From the NCBI GenBank assembly GCA_025774865.1, contig JALGZO010000147.1, positions 1 to 12,302 on the forward strand: a stretch of DNA of 12,302 nt. The letters run 5' to 3'. Below are positions 1 through 6,646 of the stretch, piece after piece. The notes beneath the pieces were generated by a model, which saw nothing but the letters and a program-made list of their open reading frames with translations, did not search any database and was not told where the DNA came from. The DNA is from a bacterium (lineage in GTDB: Bacteria > ARS69). Position numbers and translations under genes: made by a program. Position 1 is the stretch's first letter; the number at the start of each line of letters is the position of its first letter.

Positions 1-674
1 GGCGGCTCGCCCGGAGAGGGGTTCGCGTGCTGGCCGCGACATCCGTCGGCACGCCGCCCCGCCGAGAGGATCCTCCCTGGGCCGATCTGCCGCTCTTCGC
101 CCCGGGCCCGGGCGGCCGGGAGTTCGGAAGCCTCATCCACCGTGCCCTGGAGATCTGGGACGCCGGCGCGTCCGACGCCCGAGGGGTCATCGCCGACGCG
201 GCTCGGATCGTTGCGCCCCGGCTCGCCCGGGAGAGTGGGCAGGCGTTCCGCTTCGGGGAGGAGGATCTCGATGAGGCGGTTCGCTACCTGGAACGGATCA
301 CGGCGGACCCCGCGGTGACCGCCGTCTGGTCCGCACCCCGCATCTTCCGCGAGGTCCCGTTCGTGCTTCCCCTCGGCGAGGACCTCGTCGCCGGCACGAT
401 TGACGTGCTCGTCGAGAGCCGCGACGGAACCCTCTCGATCGTCGACTGGAAGACCGATCGGATCGGGCGGCGATCCGGAGACGTCGCCAAGGAACGCTAC
501 CGGGGGCAAGCCCTGACGTACGCGCACGCGGCCGCCCAGATCACCGGCCGGAGGGTCCGGGAAGTCCGCTTCCTCTTCCTGTCCAGTCAGCCCGTCGAGA
601 CGGGATCCTTCCGGCCAGGGCCAGATTTCGGCGGTCGCGCGAGGGCGGCCCTCGGGGCCGCACGAATGGTCTGA
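1..674 (+). CDS. RecB/AddA-type helicase-nuclease, C-terminal nuclease domain (5' partial)
   Basis: This is the 3' end of a gene that enters from the left edge: the frame is open from base 3 with no stop, so the GTG at 27 is probably internal. It shows the PD-(D/E)XK nuclease domain found at the C-terminus of RecB, AddA and related UvrD-like proteins, which degrade or process DNA ends during double-strand-break repair. Counting from the GTG at 27, the visible motifs are GSLIHRALE (34-42, with His38), GTIDVLV (123-129, Asp126), IVDWKTD (138-144, Asp140 and Lys142, the metal and catalytic residues) and YRGQALTYAHA (158-168, the QxxxY motif). All catalytic residues are present, so the nuclease looks active. 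The helicase part would lie outside the window, so AddA, RecB or a stand-alone RecB-like nuclease cannot be told apart. The TGA is followed by a 51 bp gap to the sigma factor gene. Confidence 0.88.
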   Translation, partial: RLARRGVRVLAATSVGTPPRREDPPWADLPLFAPGPGGREFGSLIHRALEIWDAGASDARGVIADAARIVAPRLARESGQAFRFGEEDLDEAVRYLERITADPAVTAVWSAPRIFREVPFVLPLGEDLVAGTIDVLVESRDGTLSIVDWKTDRIGRRSGDVAKERYRGQALTYAHAAAQITGRRVREVRFLFLSSQPVETGSFRPGPDFGGRARAALGAARMV

Positions 675-679
675 GAGCC

Positions 680-688
680 TGTTATACT
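680..688 (+). promoter_or_regulatory. Candidate extended -10 promoter for the sigma factor gene
   Basis: TGTTATACT fits the extended -10 form TGnTATAAT (5 of 6 in the hexamer plus the TG). It lies in the short gap after the nuclease gene and would start transcription near base 695, about 30 bases before the ATG at 726. I find no good -35 hexamer at 16-18 bp, as is usual for extended -10 promoters. I see no ECF-type promoter here, so autoregulation by the encoded sigma factor is not supported. Confidence 0.45.
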
Positions 689-725
689 CCCCGGCCCGAT
701 TCCGTACTCATTCCCGGGAGCACGC

Positions 726-1334
726 ATGACGTCGGACTCGACCGGCCGCGGGCAGCGGGGTTCTTTCGACGAAGAGACCCTGCAGCGAGTTTGCCGCCGC
801 GAGCCGGCCGCGATGAACCGGTTCTTCGACGAGTTCTTCGGCCGCGTTCATTCCTACGTCTCGCGGCTCCTGCGCGACGAGACACTCGCGGACGACCTGA
901 CCCAGGAGTCGTTCCTCCGCATGCACGCCGCCCTCGATCGATTGGACCCGGCTCGCGATCCCACACCGTGGGTGTTCACGGTGGTGACGAACACGGTCCG
1001 GGACTACTGGCGATCGAAGGCGCACAAAGCGGCGGGCCGGCAGGTCTCCTTGGACGAAGCGTGGGAGCTTCCGTCCGAGAACCCGCACGACCGCGCGGAC
1101 GAGAACCTGGAGAGGAAGGAGACGATCGCCGCCGTGCACGAGGCCATGAAGCTGCTCGCGCCGGCGGACCGGGAGATTCTCCTGATGAAGAGCTTTCAAA
1201 CCCTGACGACGGCAGAGATCGTGGACGTGCTGGGGATCAGCGCCGACGCAGTGCGCCAGCGGCACTCGCGAGCGGTGCGTCGGCTGGGCCGCATCCTCCA
1301 CGATCACATGGGACCGGATCGGGTATCGACATGA
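726..1334 (+). CDS. ECF-type RNA polymerase sigma-70 family sigma factor
   Basis: This 202-residue protein has the two-domain layout of extracytoplasmic-function sigma factors, which direct RNA polymerase to a small set of stress or envelope promoters. Region 2 spans about residues 30-100 and includes DDLTQESFLRMHAAL (56-70) and the -10 reading stretch PWVFTVVTNTVRDYWR (81-96). A variable linker follows. Region 4 spans about 138-190, with LLAPADREILLM (143-154) and the helix-turn-helix TTAEIVDVLGISADAVRQRH (161-180). There is no region 1.1 or region 3. The ATG at 726 has a GGGAG ribosome site (716-720) five bases upstream. The stop codon overlaps the ATG of the next gene (ATGA, 1331-1334), so the two are almost certainly translated together, as expected for a sigma/anti-sigma pair. 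The family is certain; the ECF subgroup and inducing signal are unknown. Confidence 0.93.
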   Translation: MTSDSTGRGQRGSFDEETLQRVCRREPAAMNRFFDEFFGRVHSYVSRLLRDETLADDLTQESFLRMHAALDRLDPARDPTPWVFTVVTNTVRDYWRSKAHKAAGRQVSLDEAWELPSENPHDRADENLERKETIAAVHEAMKLLAPADREILLMKSFQTLTTAEIVDVLGISADAVRQRHSRAVRRLGRILHDHMGPDRVST

Positions 1335-2128
1335 CCGAACGAGACGATCGCAGACAACTCCCCGACGAGAGCGAGCTCCTGCGCCTGGTGGGCTCTACTC
1401 CGGTGGCCGCCCCATCCGCGGAGGCACGCGAGCGCGCGCGCGCCGCCTTCGTGTCCGGAGCCGCTCCCGTCGCGGCCACGCCGATCACTTCGGCCCCACG
1501 CCGGGCGGGCTGGGGCGCGTATGTCCCGCTGGCGCTCGCGGCGAGCCTCCTCGCGCTCGTGATCTGGGGACTGCAGCCGACCGACGACTGGACCGTCCTC
1601 GACGTGGTCGCGGCCGACGGAGCATCGGTGCCCGGAGGCCCCTCCGCCGGCACTCGATTCGGCTCCGGTCTCGCGACCACGGACGTCGAGGCTGAGCTCG
1701 ATCTCCAGCTCGGCGACCGGCTCCGCATCCGGGTAGCCCCCGACAGCCGAACGATTCTGCCGCGGGGGCCGGGCCGGTGGATCGGAAAGTCACGCCGGCT
1801 CATCGTCGAGAGTGGCGAGATCTTCGGAACGACCGAGGGTCGCCCGCTCGGTTTCGAGCTCGTCCTCGTGACCTCGGACGCCGAGGCCCGCATCCTCGGA
1901 ACGACCTTCGCAGTCACCTGGAACGAGCTCGGGCCCTGCTTCTGCCTCTACGACGGGGAGATCGAGGTCACCACCGGGGATCGCGCTCCGGTCCGCGTGC
2001 CGAAGCGCATGCGCATCCAGTGCTATGAGGACGGGCGCCCTCCGCACATCGACGATTTGACGGATCAGGAGCGGACGAAGCTCCGGATGATCCAGGAAGC
2101 GGGAATCGGCGACCGGCCCTCGGAGTGA
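1331..2128 (+). CDS. FecR-domain membrane protein, probable anti-sigma factor
   Basis: This 265-residue protein starts at the ATG that overlaps the sigma factor stop. Residues 1-60 are hydrophilic and rich in Arg, Glu and Ala, and would face the cytoplasm. Residues 63-80 (AYVPLALAASLLALVIWG) form one membrane helix. The rest should be outside the cytoplasmic membrane and carries a FecR-like beta domain: SRRLIVESGEIFG (154-166), then ARILGTTFAVTWNE (186-199) and CLYDGEIEVTTGD (205-217). FecR proteins hold or activate a partner ECF sigma factor in response to an outside signal. In the classical iron system the partner is a TonB receptor with an N-terminal signalling domain, but none is present here. 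I see no HxxxCxxC zinc-binding anti-sigma motif in the N-terminus. Two close cysteines (203 and 205) lie inside the FecR domain. The domain call is firm; the anti-sigma role is inferred from the family and coupling. Confidence 0.87.
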   Translation: MTERDDRRQLPDESELLRLVGSTPVAAPSAEARERARAAFVSGAAPVAATPITSAPRRAGWGAYVPLALAASLLALVIWGLQPTDDWTVLDVVAADGASVPGGPSAGTRFGSGLATTDVEAELDLQLGDRLRIRVAPDSRTILPRGPGRWIGKSRRLIVESGEIFGTTEGRPLGFELVLVTSDAEARILGTTFAVTWNELGPCFCLYDGEIEVTTGDRAPVRVPKRMRIQCYEDGRPPHIDDLTDQERTKLRMIQEAGIGDRPSE

Positions 2129-2165
2129 GAGGCCCTCGCCCACTCTCCCCTTTTTACAGATTCCG

Positions 2166-2192
2166 GGAAACAGTTCCGGTCTTTCATCCGTC
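2166..2192 (+). promoter_or_regulatory. Candidate ECF-class promoter (GGAAAC-N17-CGTC)
   Basis: GGAAAC (2166-2171) and CGTC (2189-2192) are separated by 17 bp. This resembles the GAAAC/GAAC -35 and CGTC/CGTA -10 elements recognised by many ECF sigma factors. It lies between the sigma/FecR operon and the DUF3857 gene. It would place a transcript start near 2199, about 87 bases before the GTG at 2286. I see no usual sigma-70 promoter in this gap. Short motifs of this kind can occur by chance, so this is a lead only. Confidence 0.35.
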
Positions 2193-2274
2193 CTACGAAC
2201 GAGACGCGGCCCACCACCCCGCAGGTTGCCGCCGGTGAGGCGGGCCCCTCCTTCCGTTCGCGGCGCCGGTCAAC

Positions 2275-2278
2275 GAGG
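2275..2278 (+). promoter_or_regulatory. Ribosome binding site fixing the DUF3857 start
   Basis: GAGG lies seven bases before GTG 2286. It supports this start over the TTG at 2226, which has no good ribosome site and would put about 20 charged residues before the signal peptide. Confidence 0.6.
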
Positions 2279-2285
2279 CTGTGAC

Positions 2286-4238
2286 GTGAGAAGCCCTTCG
2301 TTCGCTCTCCTGATGAGTTCCGTTCTCTTGCTCGCTCCGGCCGCGTCGGCCGAGGAATGGGGCGAGTTCACACGCGAGGAGCTGTTCGCCACCCACTTCG
2401 AGGAAGCGCCCGAGGCTTCCGCCGTCGTGCTCCTCGATCATCGCACCGTGCGGATCGACGAGAAATTCCGACTGAAGCTCAGTCATCATCGTCGCACCAA
2501 GATCTTCGGAGAAGCCGGTACCGCGCGCGCCGAAGTGCGGATCCCCTACGGCGACGGAGAGGAGATCAAGGACTTCCGCGCTCACACCGTGGTCCCTCCC
2601 GACCGGCAGGTCAAAGTGGAAGGCAAGCACGTCCGTGACGAGAAGTCGGGCGAAGGGATGGTCCGGATCTTCACGTTCCCCGACGTGCGTCCGGGGGTGA
2701 TTCTCGAGTACTCGTACGAGCTTCGGAGCAAACGCATCGATGTGCTCGATCCCTGGTTTTTCGAGAATGAAGACTTCACGCGCCAGAGCCGGCTGGACTT
2801 GCAGTTGCCCCCCGGTCTTTCGCATCGCGCGTTCTTCGGGTGGAGCGCAGAGGCTCCGCCGAAGCCGATCACAAGAGGAATCAACGACCCGAAAAAGCCC
2901 GAGCGGAAGCTCATCCAGACCACATGGTCGATGGAGGACCTTCCGGCGTACCGGGCGGAGCCGCTGACTCCGAACGCAGCCGACCATCGTCTGACGCTGT
3001 ACGTGCAGCTGCAACGATACGAGTCGACTTACGAGGATTTCGAGATCGAACGCTCGTGGGCGGAGCTCGGGAGACTCGTCGCCGCGAACTGGGAGTCGGC
3101 CGGGAACAAGACCGAAGAGGCCAAGGCATGGGCGGGCGCTTCCGTGGACGGTGTTCGGGATCCCGAGGGGAAGGCGCGGGCGCTCTACCAGCGCGTCCGT
3201 GACGGGATACGGACCGAGGCGCCCGCCAACGTCTCGGTCGAATCGGTCCTGCCGCTCGGCGAGGTGATCAGGGCCGAAGCAGGCACGCCGCTCGCGAAGA
3301 ACCTGATCCTCGCGCAGCTCCTGGGCGCCTATGGGATCGAAGCATCGGTCGTGCTCGTCGCGACGCGGGATCACGGCACCTTTCAGCCGAACTGGCGGAC
3401 CGCTTCGCAGCTCAACCACGCGATCGTCAGGGTCCAGCTGGGAACCGAGAGCGTGTTCCTCGACGCGAGCGTTTCCAGTTGCCCGTTCGGCGTGCTGCCA
3501 CCGAACTCGATGGTCGCCAAGGGTGTCGCCCTGGGGCAGGCCGGCGGAGAGATCGTGGCGGTCGAGTCACGTCCGGTGGAGTCTGCCCGCGGCGTGATCA
3601 CGAGCGCCGAGCTCGACGGGAGCGGTGACCTCGTCGTCCAGTCGACCTGGACGGTGTCCGGTTACCCGGCGTTCCAGGCGCGGGCCGAGATCGTCCGCGA
3701 TGGTGCGCTCGCTCACGCCGAGCGCCTCATCCGCGCGCGTTTCCCCGATGCGACCGTCGAGTCGGTGGGACTCTCCGGCGAGAGCGACGAAGAAGGCCCG
3801 CTCGAGGTTGAGACGACGTTCCGCGTCGCCGGGTACGCGACGAAGAAGGGATTCGATCTCGCCTGTGGCGCGCCTTTCGTCTTCGCGGGCGCCGACAATC
3901 CGCTCGGAACGGAGGAGAGGGTCGTGCCGGTCACCTTCGACTACCCGTGGCGGTCCGAGGAAACCCTGACTCTGCGGTTGCCGAAGGGGCTCTACGTTCC
4001 GAAGCCGCCGGCCGAATCGGGTACCCGGACCCGCGAAGTGTCCTTCTCCGTCAGGTATGACGCGAAGGGATCGACACTGGAGGGCAAGCGCCGCTTCCGA
4101 ATCAAGGAGCAGGTCGTCGAAGATTCGAGCGTGGGGCAGTTGCAGGATCTCTACGGACAGCTCGCGCTCGCCGACCGGGCGCAGTTCACCGTGAAGCGTC
4201 AGCCGATGCGGAGTTCGTCCCCTTCGTCGACGCACTAG
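2286..4238 (+). CDS. Exported DUF3857 / transglutaminase-like protein lacking the catalytic Cys
   Basis: I place the start at GTG 2286, not at the upstream TTG 2226. GTG 2286 has a GAGG ribosome site (2275-2278) seven bases upstream and opens directly into a signal peptide, with residues 1-22 ending APAASA before EEWG. The 650-residue product has an N-terminal DUF3857-like beta region (about 40-250, including the RPGVILEYSYELRSKR stretch at 135-150). A transglutaminase-like core follows (about 290-400), then a C-terminal beta-rich region. The family core normally has a G-D-C motif giving the Cys of a Cys-His-Asp triad. Here the matching stretch is EAGTPLAKNLILAQLL (331-346), with Pro at the Cys position. 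The downstream His378 (QLNHAIVRV) and Asp393 (FLDAS) remain. It is therefore probably a non-catalytic periplasmic or surface protein. The function is unknown. Its last 53 bp overlap the opposite-strand hydrolase gene. Confidence 0.85.
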   Translation: MRSPSFALLMSSVLLLAPAASAEEWGEFTREELFATHFEEAPEASAVVLLDHRTVRIDEKFRLKLSHHRRTKIFGEAGTARAEVRIPYGDGEEIKDFRAHTVVPPDRQVKVEGKHVRDEKSGEGMVRIFTFPDVRPGVILEYSYELRSKRIDVLDPWFFENEDFTRQSRLDLQLPPGLSHRAFFGWSAEAPPKPITRGINDPKKPERKLIQTTWSMEDLPAYRAEPLTPNAADHRLTLYVQLQRYESTYEDFEIERSWAELGRLVAANWESAGNKTEEAKAWAGASVDGVRDPEGKARALYQRVRDGIRTEAPANVSVESVLPLGEVIRAEAGTPLAKNLILAQLLGAYGIEASVVLVATRDHGTFQPNWRTASQLNHAIVRVQLGTESVFLDASVSSCPFGVLPPNSMVAKGVALGQAGGEIVAVESRPVESARGVITSAELDGSGDLVVQSTWTVSGYPAFQARAEIVRDGALAHAERLIRARFPDATVESVGLSGESDEEGPLEVETTFRVAGYATKKGFDLACGAPFVFAGADNPLGTEERVVPVTFDYPWRSEETLTLRLPKGLYVPKPPAESGTRTREVSFSVRYDAKGSTLEGKRRFRIKEQVVEDSSVGQLQDLYGQLALADRAQFTVKRQPMRSSSPSSTH

Positions 4239-5358
4239 CTTCGCTCGACGACCAGCCCAGAGAAATGAGCTCGCGGGCCAGGCACTCCGCCGCGAGCTCG
4301 TGCCCCTCGGGCGTCCAGTGCCGGTCGACCTGATAGTAGAGTCGTGCCCCGCCGGCCGCCGCCGATCGGAACGGGCCGGTTAGATCGAGCACCGGCACCC
4401 CGATTCGCCCGAGGAAATCCCCGACGACCCTTCGACCATGGTCGCGATCGAAAGCCGACTGCGGCAGCCTCCAGTCGGCTCGGTAAAGCTCCCACGACTG
4501 ATCTTCGACGTGGTACTTCGCCGGCACGAGAACGACGAGATAGTGCGCGCCATGCTCCCGCGCCCAATCCCGCATCGCGATCATGGCTTCCTGGCCCGCC
4601 GGCCAACCGACGTTGCGAATCCTCGGTGGCCACTCGGCGAGTCCCACTCGCTCGAGGTACTGGCCCCGCCGGGAGAGTCCGCTTCGTCGGTAGAAACCGT
4701 AGAGACGCTCCCGCAGAAAGGCGTACAGGTGGGAACGCGTCCGCAGGAACAGCCGGAGCTTCGTGAGCCGGGGGCGCCCGGGAGAGAACATTCGCCCGTG
4801 CCGGATCTCCGGAATCCGGAGGAACGAGTCCGGTTGCGGGTCCTCGAGGTCGTTCCCCAGGTAGAACGCGTGGATCAGGATGTGAGGCATCCACGACGCC
4901 TGTCGGTGAAGCAGGAGTCGTGAGGACCGCAGCGGGCCGTAGCCCCCGACGCCGCCGTTCCGGACGGCCCACGGGCCCGCGCCCGCGGCGGCGAGCCCTT
5001 TCTCGCAGAGCTCGGGAAATGCGTCCTCCGCGTCGACGCCGACCCTGAACGTGAACGAGTCCCCGACGACGAGGATCCGGCCCGCCACGGCGGGCGGCGG
5101 CTCCTTTCCCTCGGGCACGCGGTAGCCCTCGGCGTCGGTGCGAATCGCGGCGCGGAACTCTGGAGTGCGGACCTCGTTCCGGTAATTCCCCTGCAACCGA
5201 AACCCCGCGTCCGGGTCCGGGCGGAACATTCCGATCGTCACCGGGGATCGCTGCGGCCAGAACACGCGGAGCACGATCTCGCCCATGGCGAGCGCCACCG
5301 TCGTTCCGAAGAGGACGACGAGAACGTTCGCGATCATTCGTCGTCGGCGACTCCTCAT
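4186..5358 (-). CDS. Membrane-anchored SGNH/GDSL-family hydrolase
   Basis: This 390-residue protein starts at ATG 5358 with a strong GGAGGA ribosome site about eight bases upstream on the minus strand. An Arg-rich N-terminus (RSRRRRM) precedes one membrane helix (about 9-33), consistent with a signal anchor and an outward-facing catalytic domain. SGNH blocks are visible: VVGDSFTF (97-104, nucleophile Ser101), the Gly-rich RNGGVGGYG (133-141), YLGND (166-170, Asn of block III) and VDRHWTPEGH (344-353, Asp345 and His347 of the triad). The preceding RTDAEGYR (73-80) is typical of anchored bacterial SGNH proteins that often act on acyl groups of cell-surface polysaccharides, but the substrate cannot be read here. 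The last ~17 residues are a Ser/Ala-rich tail encoded opposite the end of the DUF3857 gene and look non-conserved. The gene is divergent from arsR. Confidence 0.87.
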   Translation of the reverse strand: MRSRRRRMIANVLVVLFGTTVALAMGEIVLRVFWPQRSPVTIGMFRPDPDAGFRLQGNYRNEVRTPEFRAAIRTDAEGYRVPEGKEPPPAVAGRILVVGDSFTFRVGVDAEDAFPELCEKGLAAAGAGPWAVRNGGVGGYGPLRSSRLLLHRQASWMPHILIHAFYLGNDLEDPQPDSFLRIPEIRHGRMFSPGRPRLTKLRLFLRTRSHLYAFLRERLYGFYRRSGLSRRGQYLERVGLAEWPPRIRNVGWPAGQEAMIAMRDWAREHGAHYLVVLVPAKYHVEDQSWELYRADWRLPQSAFDRDHGRRVVGDFLGRIGVPVLDLTGPFRSAAAGGARLYYQVDRHWTPEGHELAAECLARELISLGWSSSEASASTKGTNSASADASR

Positions 5359-5461
5359 CGGTCCGTCCTCCTCCCGTCCCCGGACTTGCCCGCGGCCAGG
5401 CTAGCCGCAGGAGGGCCGGAAGGCCACATCGTGTGGGCGGCCCGGAAGGAGCGCGCCCCCC

Positions 5462-5489
5462 TTGACGGATCTCCCGGACGAGCTATAAT
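5462..5489 (+). promoter_or_regulatory. arsR-arsM promoter, near consensus
   Basis: TTGACG (5462-5467, 5 of 6) and a perfect TATAAT (5484-5489) are separated by 16 bp, making this the best sigma-70 promoter in the window. The expected transcript start is at about 5496-5497, which coincides with the arsR ATG at 5497. The mRNA therefore seems to be leaderless or nearly so, and no ribosome site precedes the ATG. Confidence 0.8.
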
Positions 5490-5498
5490 TAGAATTAT
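5485..5498 (+). promoter_or_regulatory. Palindrome over -10 box and start codon, candidate ArsR operator
   Basis: ATAATT-AG-AATTAT is a perfect 6+2+6 inverted repeat covering most of the -10 box and the first two bases of the arsR start codon. A second, looser pair, TTAGA (5489-5493) and TCTAA (5508-5512), overlaps it. ArsR/SmtB repressors bind AT-rich dyads at their own promoters, and binding here would block RNA polymerase. The very AT-rich patch stands out against GC-rich surroundings. Part of the symmetry comes from the -10 box itself, so the exact operator limits are uncertain. Confidence 0.55.
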
Positions 5499-5823
5499 GT
5501 CGAACTCTCTAACTCTAGATCCTGAGCGGTTCGCGGCGTACTTCCGTGCCCTTTCGAACCCCCACCGGCTTCGCCTCTTCCTCCGGCTCGCGGCGTGCCT
5601 GCCCGAGGAGGCGACCTGCGCCGAGCGGGACATGCGGCGGTGCGTCGGGGTCATCGGCCGAGACCTCGGCGTGACCCCTCCGACCGTCTCCCACCACCTC
5701 AAGGAGCTTCGCCAGGCGGGGCTCGTGCACATGGAACGGCGAGGACAGAACATCGAGTGCTGGGTGGAGCCGATCACGTTACGCGAGCTTGCCGAATTCT
5801 TCGAAGTTCCCAAGTGCTGCTGA
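5497..5823 (+). CDS. arsR: ArsR/SmtB-family arsenic-responsive repressor
   Basis: This 108-residue winged-helix regulator matches the ArsR family in size and pattern. It has ALSNPHRLRLFLRL (18-31), recognition helix TPPTVSHHLKELRQAGLV (60-77) and wing MERRGQNIECWVEP (79-92). I chose ATG 5497 because transcription should begin there and the conserved domain starts soon after; in-frame codons further upstream would lie before the promoter. Family members bind DNA as dimers and release it when As(III) binds cysteines. The classical CxC in the ELCVCDL motif is absent. Cysteines lie at 34, 41, 49, 88, 107 and 108, so the metal site is probably built from a different set, such as 41/49 or the terminal pair. 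It is followed after 12 bp by arsM, which supports an arsenic role over other metals. Confidence 0.88.
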   Translation: MSNSLTLDPERFAAYFRALSNPHRLRLFLRLAACLPEEATCAERDMRRCVGVIGRDLGVTPPTVSHHLKELRQAGLVHMERRGQNIECWVEPITLRELAEFFEVPKCC

Positions 5824-5835
5824 AAGGAGATTCCA

Positions 5836-6636
5836 GTGAACACGCAAGATCCGTCGAACATCCGGAAGGCGGTCCGAGACCGATACGGTGCCATCGCCCG
5901 CGGCTCTGCGGTCGGCTGCGCCCCGAGTGCCGAAGGCCCTTGCTGCAGTCCGGACGCCACCGAGGCCGACTCCCCGAGTCTCGCCCTCGGCTACGAGGGC
6001 GACGAGCTCTCGGCCCTGCCCCCGGGAGCCGACCTCGGGCTCGGCTGCGGGAACCCCGGCGCGATCGCCTCGCTCGAGGAGGGCGCCACGGTCGTGGACC
6101 TCGGGAGCGGCGGCGGCATCGACTGCTTCCTCGCCGGCCGGCAAGTGGGCCCCCACGGAAGGATCATCGGCGTCGACATGACGCCCGACATGATCGAGCG
6201 GGCGCGATCCAACGCCGCCGCGGTACACGCGGCGAACGTCGAGTTCCGCCTCGGGGAAATCGAAAACCTGCCCGTCGCCGACGCTTCCGCCGACGTCGTT
6301 CTCTCGAATTGCGTGATCAACCTCTCCCCCGACCAGGGGCGGGTCTACCTCGAGGCGTTTCGCGTGCTGAAGCCGGGCGGACGCCTGGCGATCTCCGACA
6401 TGGTCGCGAAGACGGACTTGCCAGCCGCGATCCGCGAGGACGTCGCCCTGCACACCGGTTGCATCGCGGGCGCCGCGACGAGAGAGGAGATCGAGCGTCA
6501 CCTCACGAAGGCCGGCTTCGAAGACGTTCGCGTCCGACCCCGCGACGGCATCGTCCTCGACGAGTCGACCCCGACCCGACCAGAAGACGCCGTCTACTCG
6601 GCCATGATCGAGGGGAGAAAGCCCGTGACGAGCTGA
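5836..6636 (+). CDS. arsM: Arsenite S-adenosylmethionine methyltransferase
   Basis: This 266-residue cytoplasmic class I methyltransferase starts at GTG 5836 with an AAGGAG ribosome site (5824-5829) six bases upstream, and is co-transcribed with arsR. ArsM adds methyl groups from S-adenosylmethionine to As(III), giving methylated and volatile arsenicals. The SAM-binding motif is VVDLGSGGGIDCFLAG (86-101), with the acidic IGVDMTP (111-117) after it. The cysteines known to bind arsenic in this family are all visible: Cys36/37 in the N-terminal segment, Cys71 in LGCGNP, Cys159 in SNCVINL and Cys209 in HTGCIAGA. Spacing between the last three fits the family well. C-terminal residues 210-262 form the usual tail domain. 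It ends 10 bp from the convergent LamG gene. No arsB, acr3 or arsC is present in the window. Confidence 0.93.
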   Translation: MNTQDPSNIRKAVRDRYGAIARGSAVGCAPSAEGPCCSPDATEADSPSLALGYEGDELSALPPGADLGLGCGNPGAIASLEEGATVVDLGSGGGIDCFLAGRQVGPHGRIIGVDMTPDMIERARSNAAAVHAANVEFRLGEIENLPVADASADVVLSNCVINLSPDQGRVYLEAFRVLKPGGRLAISDMVAKTDLPAAIREDVALHTGCIAGAATREEIERHLTKAGFEDVRVRPRDGIVLDESTPTRPEDAVYSAMIEGRKPVTS

Positions 6637-6646
6637 CGCGGACTCC

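Noticed and set aside
2163-2179. Hairpin-like CCGGGAA/TTCCGG after the FecR gene as a terminator
   Set aside because: The stem is short with a bulge and is followed by only a weak T run. It also overlaps the candidate ECF promoter, which explains part of it better.
2226-2285. TTG 2226 as the start of the DUF3857 protein
   Set aside because: It has no ribosome site and would put an Arg/Pro-rich 20-residue stretch before a clear signal peptide that begins at GTG 2286.
2193-3419. A 408-codon minus-strand open frame
   Set aside because: It is antisense to the DUF3857 gene; composition is shadow-like and no domain or ribosome site supports it.
5355-5960. A 201-codon minus-strand open frame across arsR and its promoter
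   Set aside because: It covers the arsR gene and the start of arsM on the opposite strand and has no family features.
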